Shown: in pieces, positions 42,024-51,407 of the stretch
Position numbering within the stretch: the stretch's first letter is position 1
Layout of the letters: each line of letters opens with the position of its first letter
Source of the DNA: Patiria miniata
Taxonomy: Eukaryota; Echinodermata; Asteroidea; Valvatida; Asterinidae
Assembly (NCBI RefSeq): GCF_015706575.1
Contig: NW_024037063.1
Coordinates: forward strand, 15,128,927 to 15,192,926
Direction: 5' to 3'
Length of the DNA: 64,000 nucleotides
The notes under the pieces: model-generated
Told to the model about the DNA's origin: nothing
The model's database searches: none
What the model saw: only the letters and a program-made list of their open reading frames with translations
Translations under genes and position numbers: made by a program

Positions 42024-42330
42024 GTCCGCTCATAAGTCCGACGCCTTATAGGTCCGACGCCTTTTAAGTCCGAAATTTCGGACGTATGACGCGTCGGACT
42101 TATGAGGCATAACATTCATAGGTCCGACGCCGCATTAAGTCCGACGCCTCATAGCTCCGACGCCTCATAAGTGCGAAAAAGCGTTTGTCCATTGTCGGAC
42201 TTATGAGGCGTTGGACTTATGAAGCATCTGACCTATGAGGCGGAATTTATCATGCCTCATAAGTCCAAAGCCTCATAAGGGACTTATGAGGGGTCGGACC
42301 TATGAGGCGTCTGACTTATGATACGGCACC
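42024..42330. mobile_element. Insertion made of CATAAGTCCGACGCCT units in both orientations
   Basis: About 15-20 units of a roughly 16-17-base word (CATAAGTCCGACGCCT, CATAGGTCCGACGCC and complements) point right in the left half and mostly left in the right half, so the whole can fold into a long imperfect hairpin. In the equivalent modules at about 22745 and 32862 the sequence runs GGCAGCTGTAAGGCGACT with nothing inserted. It is not a CRISPR array: there are no unique spacers and the host is eukaryotic. Confidence 0.75.
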
Positions 42331-43696
42331 GTAAGCAAGGCGACTGGTGTTTATGCTTCAAAACACGTATGAATGGCTACCCTTTCATTCGCAACCTCGT
42401 CTTCAGGGCGTCAACTTCAACCTAAATCTCAATGAGAAACCCGTTAATTAAATTCCTTGATTCTGATAGATTACCGCGTCGAAAAAGATCTGTTCAAGAA
42501 TTTCTGGGATCTATAATGATCTTCAAAAAAGGTCATGCCCCACCAACACCCAAATAACGCAATAGGCTTCCTCATGTTGAACACTACCCAGACATTTGGC
42601 CCCATACCATTATAAGTATAGGAATCTGCAATAACGATGGAGTCCTGACAAACGTACGTACAACAGATGTAAATGCGTGGCGAGGGTAAACATAGATATC
42701 TAAACTATAGAGGGCAGCACACTTGCATGATATTTTCCCATCCGAGGAGGCCAATGCCTAGGGCAGAGCTATGACTGCTCTATATCCCTTCGCTGGTCCC
42801 CACCGCCCTATCTAAGGATGATGGTGAACAGTAATCTATTTCACAAAATCAGTTTCGCAAATCATTATTGATTGGTCTCTTAATGTTAGCAATTCCCGTT
42901 CATTCCATGCGCTTTCGAGAGCTCAGACAAATGGGAGGTCACCAGCGCCCTTGGATATGACGGTGGACGAGCGAACCCTACTCCATGATCGATCATAGGC
43001 TTATCGTGTCGCTTGGTGGCGCTCCAACTAAACACAATGTAGATTCTCTACACACGGCTCTGACATATTGTGGACAACAGTGTAAATATGATGGTGAGTT
43101 GAAACATGCTTTGCAAGAATTTAGGTTTCAAAACAGTGACTTACGAAACGCAGTGTTCATTCATACGGACTTGATGAATTTCTTTTTAATGATGGCGGTT
43201 ATTCTAGATGAGGAAGCATTTTGTAAACTGTACTCAGAATAATCGAGACTCTATTTTCAAGCCGTTACTGCTGGTTTGTCGATCGTTCTAATTGGAAGCA
43301 ATGAGTTTGTGGCCTTCAGTATAAGGAGTAGGCATGGTAACAAGAGAATTGCCCGTCCAGATTAACAATGCCGGCATCCCAGTCTCATTAGATCTACTGG
43401 AACTAAATCGATATCGTAGCAGTTCGTGTTATCATTTCCAAAGCCATTAATTGTAACGACTCCTGCTTGAAATTGTGGACGTCTCTAAAACTGACGCTCT
43501 CTTTCAATTTTGAGAATGGAATCAAAGAGCGTGAAATTGATATGCACGCACGCTATCTCCTTATTGTCAGTGCCTTTGTTATACCGTCGAGTTTGTATGA
43601 CGACAATAAATATAAAATAATCATCAGTGCTTCACAACGTACGTTAATCCATACATTACAAATCGTTGAGGTAATAAGCTTACGGTAAACCATCCG
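42331..43696 (+). repeat. Distal upstream module of FREP-7
   Basis: CACGTATGAATGGCTACCCT, GCCCTATCTAAGGATGATGG, TATCGTGTCGCTTGGTGGCG, AGTATAAGGAGTAGGCATGG, AACTAAATCGATATCGTAGC and ATGGAATCAAAGAGCGTGAA. A short open frame at 42985-43242 is module sequence read by chance and is not preserved elsewhere. Non-coding. Confidence 0.6.
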
Positions 43697-43865
43697 CCAA
43701 TCAAAGGCTACGGTTTGTGACTTGCGGGAAAACTTACCAATTACAAGCCACTGATGTGGAATGACGTATGAACCTACATAACCAATCAGAGAGATACACA
43801 TCGTGTACCTCAACCCATTCCTTTCTGTAAACTACCAAATCCCATCTTCGCCATACAGCAGTCTA
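43697..43865 (+). promoter_or_regulatory. FREP-7 proximal promoter
   Basis: CCAATCAAAGG at 43698, TGTGACTTGCGGGAAAAC, CCAATTAC at 43737, TGACGTA at 43762, CCAATCAG at 43792 and CCCATTCCTTTC at about 43815. The usual TATA-like stretch is shortened to CGCCATACAGCAG, so this promoter may lack a TATA box. Confidence 0.6.
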
Positions 43866-44026
43866 GCATTTGTACGAAGAAGACAGGTACCGAAAGCAGT
43901 GTGGCTTGAATTCTTGGTTGTCTTTTTTTCACCGTTATTTCAAGTATATCTGGCAAACGTAACAAGAAAAAAGGAGATCGACGATAAATAATTCGTTCAA
44001 AGCGAGGACTTCAAGTAATGGAAACA

Positions 44027-45088
44027 ATGGCGAAACGGGTCTATACTGTTTTTGAAATATTTCAAATAATTTATATCATATGCCAGGGAGCTACGTCTGT
44101 CTCTGCATTTAAAACTACGTATACAGAGAAACATACGTTTTATGCCGCTGAAAATCGCGCCCTAAAACAATTTGCTTTCATTTCAACCTATATTGTGCGA
44201 TCTCGCGTCGTCTGCGGACGGGATTGCAGCATGGATGAGCGTTGCAAGTCTTTTAACTTTAACGACTGCAGTAAAATGTGCGAGTTGAACCTTGCCACAA
44301 GACGAGAGCATCCCGAAGACTTCAATGCAACTCAAGGGAGTGTGTACTTTGATACAGATGAGAACACACCTCTATACTCACTGACTGATAGCTCCTTGAG
44401 TCGCTACAGAAGTTGCAAGATGCTCTTAGATGCCGGTTATTGTTCAAGCGGTATCTACACAATCTACCCAGAGGGATTCGGTAATGGCGGTCTTCGTGTA
44501 TACTGTGACATGGCAACTGACGGCGGGGGATGGATCGTGTTTCAGAGGCGACAAGATGGCAGCGTGGACTTTTACCGTAACTGGACCGAGTACCAGTCTG
44601 GCTTTGGCGATCTGTCTGGTGAGTTCTGGTTGGGCAATGACAACTTGGTGACTCTGACGTCTGATGATTCACGTGGAACATGGGAGCTACGAGTTGATTT
44701 AGAGGACTGGGAGAACAACACGGCATGCGCAAAGTACCCAGATTTCCAAATATCCCCGGGTGAGTACAATCTGAATATTGGCCAATACGATGCCAGCAGC
44801 ACGGCCGGTGACTCTCTTGCTCTTGAGCATCACACATTTTCCTATTGGGATCACAGAGGAAGTCCTTTCACAACAAGGGATCGTGACAATGATCTAGCAG
44901 GTCATAAAAATTGTGCACAACAGTACACAGGAGCCTGGTGGTTTAATGATTGTTGGTATTCTCACTTGAATGGTCCATATTACCCAAATCAGAATAGAGG
45001 TAGTAACAAGGGCGTGCAGTGGTTTTTATGGAAACCGTTTTATTCTCTGAAAGCATGTAGCATGAAAATGCGGGAAATTGGACCATGA
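44027..45088 (+). CDS. FREP-7: secreted PAN-fibrinogen domain lectin-like protein
   Basis: Single exon. I take ATG 44027 (MAKRVYTVF, 353 residues), which matches the start used by relatives. An in-frame ATG at 44018 would add MET. Signal peptide about 1-27, PAN-like module about 40-113, FBG domain from about 131 with the loop ALEHHTFSYWDHRGSP, RDRDND and WWFNDCWYSHLNG. The segment before the first PAN cysteine is one residue longer (AFISTYIVRSRVVCGRDC). Two core changes are unusual: AWAKYSDF becomes ACAKYPDF (a conserved tryptophan replaced by cysteine), and YCDMETDGG is YCDMATDGG. The C-terminal part and 3' flank match FREP-8, while the 5' half and upstream region do not. Recognition role inferred. 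Confidence 0.9.
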   Translation: MAKRVYTVFEIFQIIYIICQGATSVSAFKTTYTEKHTFYAAENRALKQFAFISTYIVRSRVVCGRDCSMDERCKSFNFNDCSKMCELNLATRREHPEDFNATQGSVYFDTDENTPLYSLTDSSLSRYRSCKMLLDAGYCSSGIYTIYPEGFGNGGLRVYCDMATDGGGWIVFQRRQDGSVDFYRNWTEYQSGFGDLSGEFWLGNDNLVTLTSDDSRGTWELRVDLEDWENNTACAKYPDFQISPGEYNLNIGQYDASSTAGDSLALEHHTFSYWDHRGSPFTTRDRDNDLAGHKNCAQQYTGAWWFNDCWYSHLNGPYYPNQNRGSNKGVQWFLWKPFYSLKACSMKMREIGP

Positions 45089-45560
45089 ACGTTCTATTGT
45101 TTATTGTATAACATTAATTTTGAAATATTTGCTTGTAATCTTTGTAAATGAAAGATAATTGTACAACGACGATTAAGTTATTACCATCTCGCACATATAA
45201 ACATGCATTGGGAAAACTGCGTTTAGCATTAAAACCAAATCTTAGAAATTTTAGAAAATTTAGAAATTATGTGTTCAATTCCTAAAAACAATGCGCAATA
45301 GACCTAAGACGTAATGACGTCACACTTTGTTTACATGTACACTTTCTTATGTAGTAGACGGACCCCACTTTATCTGGCGTCCCGATATCGCTCCCATTGG
45401 AAAGCGCATGTATGAACAAAGTCATTACGTCATTACGTCTCAGGACGCTTTACACTGTTCATCAAAAAACATGTTTAGTATTGGTATGTGTTTGCAAAGC
45501 AATGGCAGGAAAGTGTAATTACCGTTTGTTGTGTGCAACGCCTCATGTTAATGCTTAATA
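45089..45560. repeat. FREP-7 3' flank shared with FREP-8
   Basis: GAACGTTCTATTGTTTATTG and later ATTAATTTTGAAATATTTG match 48575-48630. Related sequence continues to the ATATCACCCAAACGCCT word (45567 and 48904). Between, 45290-45440 holds an apparent insertion bounded by GACGTAATGACGTCA and GTCATTACGTCATTACGTC, an inverted pair of CRE-like words. Confidence 0.6.
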
Positions 45561-45844
45561 TCACCCAAACGCCTTTGATGCAGACAGGGAGCTGCGTGGC
45601 TCGCTTTTATCTTGCTTGAACGGAGCAGATCAGTTCACGACAAGAAGCACTCGCCCCACGAAATGGTGGTTCACCATGGCTTCCAATCCGATGAATCTGT
45701 TCATCTCCCACCCACCACTCTTCACTAGCAAATGGCATAGATCTGTTATGAGTATTTTACCCCTACCAAATCCAGAAGAAAAAAATCAGTAGCACTGATG
45801 ATATTTCAGTCCGTCTGGAAAAAAAGGCATGAGACACATGTAAT

Positions 45845-46315
45845 GTGTTTGAAGATGTAAAAGCTGCCTTTCAAAGCCTAACTGAGGTACCCCAGTTTAT
45901 ACTCAATTCAGAAATTGCTGCTATTGAGAGGTTTACAATTATTATACACGACAGAAGCAACTTGGTAAATAGAGATGAGGCACAAAATGATCAACTGTTT
46001 ACGAAAAAGCGTACCATGCAGTCACTTCCACCTACAAAGGCGGCCCTACTCCAACAGGTTAGAAGAGCTTTCTGCAAGGTGGATTTTTGTAGGCGTAAAA
46101 CACCCATCATGAGATCCTGAAATATATATTCTCCTAGTGTCGACAGATTCATCGAATTGGTAGCCAATGTGGACCACACATTCTACGGCGAGTGTCTCTT
46201 GTGAACTGCTGTGCTGCGTATGCGTCGTGGAGACTGAAGAACTTAGATGTTATGCAACTACTGAACAAAAATACACCGCCTACAACGGCAGCACCAGACT
46301 CGAACATTAAAAGGA
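45845..46315 (+). pseudogene. Decayed fragment of a widespread transposon-associated or uncharacterised ORF family
   Basis: 45845-46120 reads IERFTIIIHDRSN, then LFTKKRTMQSLPPTKAALLQ and QVRRAF. After a stop and shift, 46165-46315 reads PMWTTHSTASVSCELL. This pattern (ERF..I..YDR.S, LFT.K.R....IPPT.AALLQH..RA, W.P.WT.L.EAS..C.EL..C.C) recalls a protein family common as multicopy, possibly transposon-linked genes in corals, fish and other animals. The recognition is from memory. Stops and a frameshift show it is dead. It lies between FREP-7 and the FREP-8 upstream module. Confidence 0.4.
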
Positions 46316-46639
46316 CTGGGAAATAACTGTTTTGGGGGAGGTGAGGGGCGACATATTAAAGCCTCCGGCCTTGGGAAAATCAAGGGGAGGGGGAATTGGA
46401 CTTCATTGACGCTTGGGGCGCTGTTCAACACCAGTCATAGTTTTAGGGCTTCAAAGGGTTTCCAGTCATCAAGATACATTCAATGATTCTTCCTTTCATC
46501 TAACCTTGTGTTCAAATTGTCTCGAAACAACGAAATGCGCACGCTACCATTTCATTCAAATTACAGAAGCTGAACCACTATCGAGAGAGTTCGCGTTGTT
46601 ATTATTAGTAAGATTTATTGTTGTCAGACTCCTGCTGAA

Positions 46640-47157
46640 ATGAAGGACGCCTATTTTGCCCAAATGGTCGTTGGAGTCCCTAATTGCTTTCATTAGAATT
46701 GCTGGAGCTCAATTACTATTGGGAGCGTAGAGTGTTGTTATCATTGGTATGACTGCATATTTTCCAACTCCTCCTAAAATGAAGGACGCCTTCTTTGCCC
46801 TACTTGTCGTTGAAATCTCTAATTGCTTTCTGTTTGATTTTGAGAATAGAATCAAAGAGCGTGAAATTGATATGAGCGCAAGGGCCTGATATAGTTGATA
46901 TCTTTAATTACAGCGTTCTATTTTGTTAGACAGCAGCCAGCAAAACACAAAGACGGGCTTGTAACGTTTAATTATAGCCTGATTCCAATTTCGCCTACGG
47001 TCTGCGGTAAACAACACAAAAAGTGCCTTCAGCTGCTTAAACGCATATGCGACTGTAAATGAAGTAGTAGCCAAGTCATTCAGACGCGGCGTTATTACTA
47101 CAACCGATGATGTTACTCGCCTACATGGCTAGGGCTTGTCACTGGAGGACACACTGA
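46640..47157. repeat. Upstream region of FREP-8, partly shared with 25440-25745
   Basis: Contains an internal near-duplicate (AATGAAGGACGCCTATTTTGCC at 46640 and AATGAAGGACGCCTTCTTTG at 46781), each followed by CGTTG.A.T...TAATTGCTTTC. This upstream region is of a different type from that of FREP-2/5/6/7/9. No gene. Confidence 0.6.
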
Positions 47158-47292
47158 CCAATCACAATGTATTAGCCGCTGGTGTGGAATGACGTATCAT
47201 ACCAGGACAACCAATCAGAGAATTACACATCTCAGCCCATTCCTTGCCAAGCGACACCAAATTCCGTCCCCGCCAGACCTCTATATCAGTAG
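47158..47292 (+). promoter_or_regulatory. FREP-8 proximal promoter
   Basis: CCAATCAC at 47158, ATGACGTA at 47189, CCAATCAG at 47211, CCCATTCCTTGCC at about 47238 and TATA-like CCTCTATATCAG at about 47278. The leader that follows resembles that of the 3418 relic. Confidence 0.6.
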
Positions 47293-47509
47293 AGCTATCT
47301 AGAAGTGATTTATGGAGTTTGCTCTGGTAAGCAGTGTGGCGTGTACATTTTGGTTGTGCAGCAATCACTTCTCATAGTTCAATCAGACACAACGAATCGC
47401 TGGATTTCGTTCCCCGCGATTTGAACTATCCAGCACACATTACAAGAAACACAGAAATAGATGTTAATAATCGCTCGGTCCTAACGGGGACATAAACTAA
47501 CTAAACAAA

Positions 47510-48574
47510 ATGGCAAAACGGATGTTTACTGGTAAGGAACTATTTCCTGTAGCCTGCACCATATGCCTGGTAGCTACCTTGTCTGCCTCTGGATTAGAAA
47601 CATCATCTTATATCGGGAAACGTATATTTTATGCCGCTGAAAATCGCGCCCTACTAGACTTTGTTTATGCAACTAAACCTGTGCGATCTCGTGTCATCTG
47701 CGGACGGGATTGCAGCATGGATGAACGTTGCAAGTCTTTTAACTTCATGAACTCCAATAAGATATGCGAGTTGAACATTGCCTCAAGACAACAACATCCC
47801 CAAGATTTCAATGCAACCCAAGGGAGTGTTTACTTTGATGCAGATGAGGACACACCTCTCTACTCACTGACTGATAGCTCCATGAATCGCTACAATAGTT
47901 GCAAGATGCTCTTTGATGCCGGTTATCGTTCAAGCGGTATCTACACAATCTACCCAGAGGGATTTGGCAATGGCGGTCTTCGTGTCTACTGTGACATGGA
48001 AACTGACGGCGGAGGATGGATCGTGTTTCAGAGGCGACAAGATGGCAGCGTGGACTTCTACCGTAACTGGACCGAGTACCAGTTTGGCTTTGGCGATCTG
48101 TTCGGTGAGTTCTGGTTGGGCAACGACAACTTGGTGAATCTGACTTCGGAAGACTCACTTGGAACATGTGAGCTTCGAGTTGATTTAGAGGACTGGGAGA
48201 ACAACACGGCATGGGCAAAGTACGCAGATTTCCAAATATCCCCGGGTGAGTACAATCTGAATATTGGCCAATACGATGCCAGCAGCACTGCCGGTGACTC
48301 TCTTGCTCTTGAGCATCACGCATTTTCCTATTGGGATCACAGAGGACGTCCTTTCACAACAAGGGATCGTGACAATGATCGAGCAGGTCATAAAAATTGT
48401 GCACAACGGTACACAGGAGCCTGGTGGTTTAATGATTGTTGGTATTCTCACTTGAATGGTCCATATTACCCAAATCAGAATAGAGGTAGTAACATGGGCG
48501 TGCAGTGGGTATCATTTAAACCGTTTTATTCTCTGAAAGCATGTTGCATGAAAATGCGCGAATTTGGACCATGA
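47510..48574 (+). CDS. FREP-8: secreted PAN-fibrinogen domain lectin-like protein (altered PAN domain)
   Basis: Single exon, 354 residues from ATG 47510 (MAKRMFTGKELFPVACTICL). Signal peptide about 1-28. The PAN-like module has lost a cysteine: SFNFNDCNKMCELN of relatives is SFNFMNSNKICELN here, and ATRREHPEDF is ASRQQHPQDF, so this region is drifting or specialised. FBG domain from about 131: loop ALEHHAFSYWDHRGRP, RDRDND, WWFNDCWYSHLNG. Core oddities: GTWELRVD is GTCELRVD (Trp to Cys), the QW.SWK motif is QWVSFK, and the end is KACCMKMREFGP. With several unusual changes it is the most altered intact copy. The 3' half and flank match FREP-7. Recognition role inferred; it could be decaying despite an open frame. 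Confidence 0.88.
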   Translation: MAKRMFTGKELFPVACTICLVATLSASGLETSSYIGKRIFYAAENRALLDFVYATKPVRSRVICGRDCSMDERCKSFNFMNSNKICELNIASRQQHPQDFNATQGSVYFDADEDTPLYSLTDSSMNRYNSCKMLFDAGYRSSGIYTIYPEGFGNGGLRVYCDMETDGGGWIVFQRRQDGSVDFYRNWTEYQFGFGDLFGEFWLGNDNLVNLTSEDSLGTCELRVDLEDWENNTAWAKYADFQISPGEYNLNIGQYDASSTAGDSLALEHHAFSYWDHRGRPFTTRDRDNDRAGHKNCAQRYTGAWWFNDCWYSHLNGPYYPNQNRGSNMGVQWVSFKPFYSLKACCMKMREFGP

Positions 48575-49152
48575 ACGTTCTATTGTTTATTGTATAATAT
48601 TAATTTTGAAATATTTGTTTGTAATATTTGTAAATGAAGGTTAATTGTGCAACCATGATTATTTATTCCCATCTCGCACATTTAATGCACTGGCAAAACT
48701 GCGTTTAGCAATTAAACAAAATCTTGCTATGATATTTAAACATGTAAAACATTACGTGTGCATTACAATGCGCAATTGCTCTACACTTTTCATCAATAAA
48801 CATGTTTAGTATTGATACGTGTTCGCAAAGCGATGGCAAAATTTTTTTTAGAAAAGTGAATAACCTTTCTTGTGTTTGTGCAGTGCCTCATTTTAATGCT
48901 TAATATCACCCAAACGCCTATGCAGACAATGAGGGTGGCTCTTTTTTATCCTGCTTGCATGGAGCGGAACATTATAAAAACATGCAGTATTCAACTCTCC
49001 TTACCCATTTTGTTTCAGTGGTATAATGCAAAACCGGCTCTTCTGGCAAAGGAAAAATATTTGCATACTGTCCTTTTCCAATTTTTTTTTACATTTGCCT
49101 TAATCATCGGTAATCCATTTCTGAAGCTGATTTGCCTTTTTAGGGGTTTCAT
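48575..49152. other. FREP-8 3' flank
   Basis: Shares its first about 300 bases with the FREP-7 flank. ATTAAA at about 48711 could serve as a weak polyadenylation signal. It leads into a broken FREP fragment. Confidence 0.5.
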
Positions 49153-49730
49153 TGTGCACATTCCAACTCAGGCGCCTGGTTGTTTTTACGGGTATTTTGC
49201 TTCTCACTTGAATGGTCGATATTAGGGCCCCCCCCCCCCAAAAAAAAAATAGTCGGTCTCTGGTCAGACCGAATTTGGTCAGACCGAAGTTCCGGAAGTG
49301 ATGCGGCGACGCTTTTTGTTTAGTTTTTGTTTTTGCTTTTTTTTCAAGTTTGAATTGTACAGACGAGGTGGGTACTATTTAGCTTTTTTGTGTCCTCATA
49401 TACATTGGTGTCCTCCAGAATTTGCCTTGGTGTCCTCCATTATTTGCCTTGACGCAATTTCCCCTTTCCTTGGTGCTCCTTGTACAAAAATTTGAGGAGG
49501 TGCGGCATAGAGGGCGCTGTTGTAGCTTCCGTGGTAAATTTGAAGGGGAAAAAAGGTTGACGCGCACGATTAAAATCGACGCGCGCGCTGACCAGAGACC
49601 GACTATTTTTTTTTGGCCTTACCTTGATGAGAATACAGGCAGTGGAATGGATACGCACCGGCGTTCATGGAAATCGCGTTATTATTTTCTGAAAACATGT
49701 AGATTAAAAGTTCGTGAAATAAGACCATGA
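49153..49730 (+). pseudogene. FREP C-terminal relic split by a transposon
   Basis: 49153-49224 matches the FBG stretch NCA..SGAWWF..CF.SHLNGRY but is frameshifted at the start (TGTGCACATTCCAACTCAGG, ending TCTCACTTGAATGGTCGATA). After the inserted element, 49622-49730 resumes as LDENTGSGMDTHRRSWKSRY, YFLKTCRLKVREIRP and stop. The join falls at the YYPDEN position, where a TTA repeat lies on both sides. Not functional. Confidence 0.85.
49225..49618. mobile_element. PIF/Harbinger-type MITE inserted in a FREP relic, TTA target
   Basis: Ends GGGCC...AAAAAAAAATAGTCGG and CCGACTATTTTTTTTTGGCC, with inner TCTCTGGTCA / TGACCAGAGA, form a long terminal inverted repeat. TTA is duplicated on each side (49222-49224, 49619-49621). 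The 3-bp TTA duplication and GGGCC start suggest PIF/Harbinger. An internal repeat GGTCAGACCGAA occurs twice near 49260-49287. Non-coding. Confidence 0.8.
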
Positions 49731-50933
49731 ACATTTTATTGTAGATTGTAATTATTAATTTTTAAAACATGTGTTGCAGTGGACACTTGCAAATCGAAGA
49801 TAACTGTACAACCGTGGTTATCTTTTTATACCATCTCTTGTGCGCCTTCAATAAATTGGAATAACCACTGACCAACTGCGTTTAGCAATTCAACACAATC
49901 TTGCAATAACTCTGTAGGCCTAAACATATTTAGAAAAAGCTAAACTTGAAGTGTGCAATTCCTAAACATCAATATGTTCAATTGCTAAACAACATTTTTC
50001 AGTAAACTCTAAATATGTTTACATAGTAATAGCAAGAAAGTGTTTAGAAAAGTGATTCATTGCTGAGGACTTATAATTTTTAAACAAAATGTGGTTGTAG
50101 GTGGTAATTATGATGTCAATTAATCAAAAATTGTACATTAAGCATAATTGAGGGTGTATTGTAACCCCTGGGTGCTGACGATAATGTTGGCGATCTACAA
50201 TGAATGATGGGTTGTGCATTTAGCTTCTCTCTCGAATCAATAAGCACTATCCATGTGTGACTTGATCCTCGCACGCGCTACGCAAGAACCTGATCGTTAA
50301 ATACTGGACAGTATTTGGAAGGACATGAAGGAGTTGGGGAGAGACTGATGTCGAGAGTTACTGGGCATATAACGACACTTGGTGGCGCTCTAAGTGAACA
50401 CAATACAGAGCAGTGGATAAACTTACGACAACTGTAATGGTGTAGACATTGTTTGTGATCGCAAGCCCGAATACGATCAGACTGTCAATTCATGTTTGTC
50501 AATCACTCTCAATTAAAAGCAATAAGCAATCAGCTTGATGCCTTCGGTATAAGAAGTAGGCATGGCAACCAGAGAATTGCCTCTCGAGAACAACAATGCA
50601 TGCATCCCAATCTCATTAGATTCACTGGAACTAAATCGATATCGTGACAGTTCGTGTTGTCATTTTGTGAAGCTGCTTATTGTCAAAACGACTGCTTAAA
50701 TTATTGACGTCTTTATCACTAACCTTCTAGTTCAATTTTGAAAATGGAATCACAGAGCGTGAAATTGATATGAACGTACGCAATCTCCTGATTGTCGGTG
50801 CCTTTGTTATTACAGTTCTTAGTTTGTATGACGACAAATAATTAAAACGAAGACAGGACTTCAGCGCTTCACAACGTACGTTAATCCAAATCTTACAGAC
50901 CGATGAGGTAATAAGCTTACGGTAAGACACCGG
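49731..50933. repeat. 3' flank of the relic, then the distal upstream module of FREP-9
   Basis: GGCATATAACGACACTTGGT at about 50364, AAGCAATCAGCTTGATGCC at 50524, GGCATGGCAACCAGAGAATT at 50561, AACTAAATCGATATCGTGAC at 50631 and AATGGAATCACAGAGCGTGA at 50742. This last part is closest to FREP-2 upstream (16000-16200). No coding region. Confidence 0.65.
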
Positions 50934-51112
50934 CCAATCAAAGGCTACGGTTTGTGACTGGCGGGAAAACTGACCAATAAAATTAAGCCACTGATGTGGA
51001 ATGACGTATTCATCTGATAACCAATCAGAGAGATCCACATCGTCTCCCTCGACCCATTCCTTTCTGTAAACTACCAAATTCCATCATCATCAGGCTTCTG
51101 TATCAATGCAGC
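50934..51112 (+). promoter_or_regulatory. FREP-9 proximal promoter
   Basis: CCAATCAAAGG at 50934, TGTGACTGGCGGGAAAACTG, CCAATAAAA at 50975, ATGACGTA at 51001, CCAATCAG at 51021, CCATTCCTTTC at about 51054 and TATA-like CTGTATCAATG near 51098. Almost the same as for FREP-2. Confidence 0.6.
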
Positions 51113-51257
51113 AATCTAGCAGTTGTGTAAAGCAGACAGTTACCGAAAGCAGTGTGGCTTGAATTCTTTGTCGTGATTTCAACTATCCGGCACACATAAC
51201 AACAAAAAAATCTTAGATCGACGTTAAATACTTCAGTCACAGCGAGGACTTCAAGTT

Positions 51258-51407
51258 ATGGAAAAATGGCCAAACGGATCTTCACTGGTTTTAAACTGTT
51301 TCACACAATATCCATCATTTGCCAAGGAGCTGGCTTGTCCATCTCTGGATTTGAAACTTCGTACAGTGGGAAACACACGTTTTATGCTGCTGAAAATCGC
51401 GCCCTAA
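51258..51407 (+). other. Out-of-frame upstream ORF overlapping the FREP-9 start
   Basis: The ATG at 51258 has a good context (GTTATGG) and reads 49 codons in the wrong frame to TAA at 51405, overlapping the FREP-9 coding region. In FREP-7 the same upstream ATG is in frame (ATGGAAACAATGGCG). Here one base is missing (ATGGAAAAATGGCC), which shifts it. Scanning ribosomes would meet it first, so it may lower FREP-9 output. It is not a protein gene in its own right. Confidence 0.6.

Noticed and set aside
42024..42330. Possible CRISPR-like array
   Set aside because: Repeats occur in both orientations with no unique spacers, and the surrounding genes are plainly animal.
42985..43242. Short plus-strand frame with LGGAPTKH, similar to frames near 33345 and 60391
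   Set aside because: The shared words come from the repeated intergenic module (GCTTGGTGGCGCTC); frames differ in start, end and stops between copies, so there is no evidence of coding selection.
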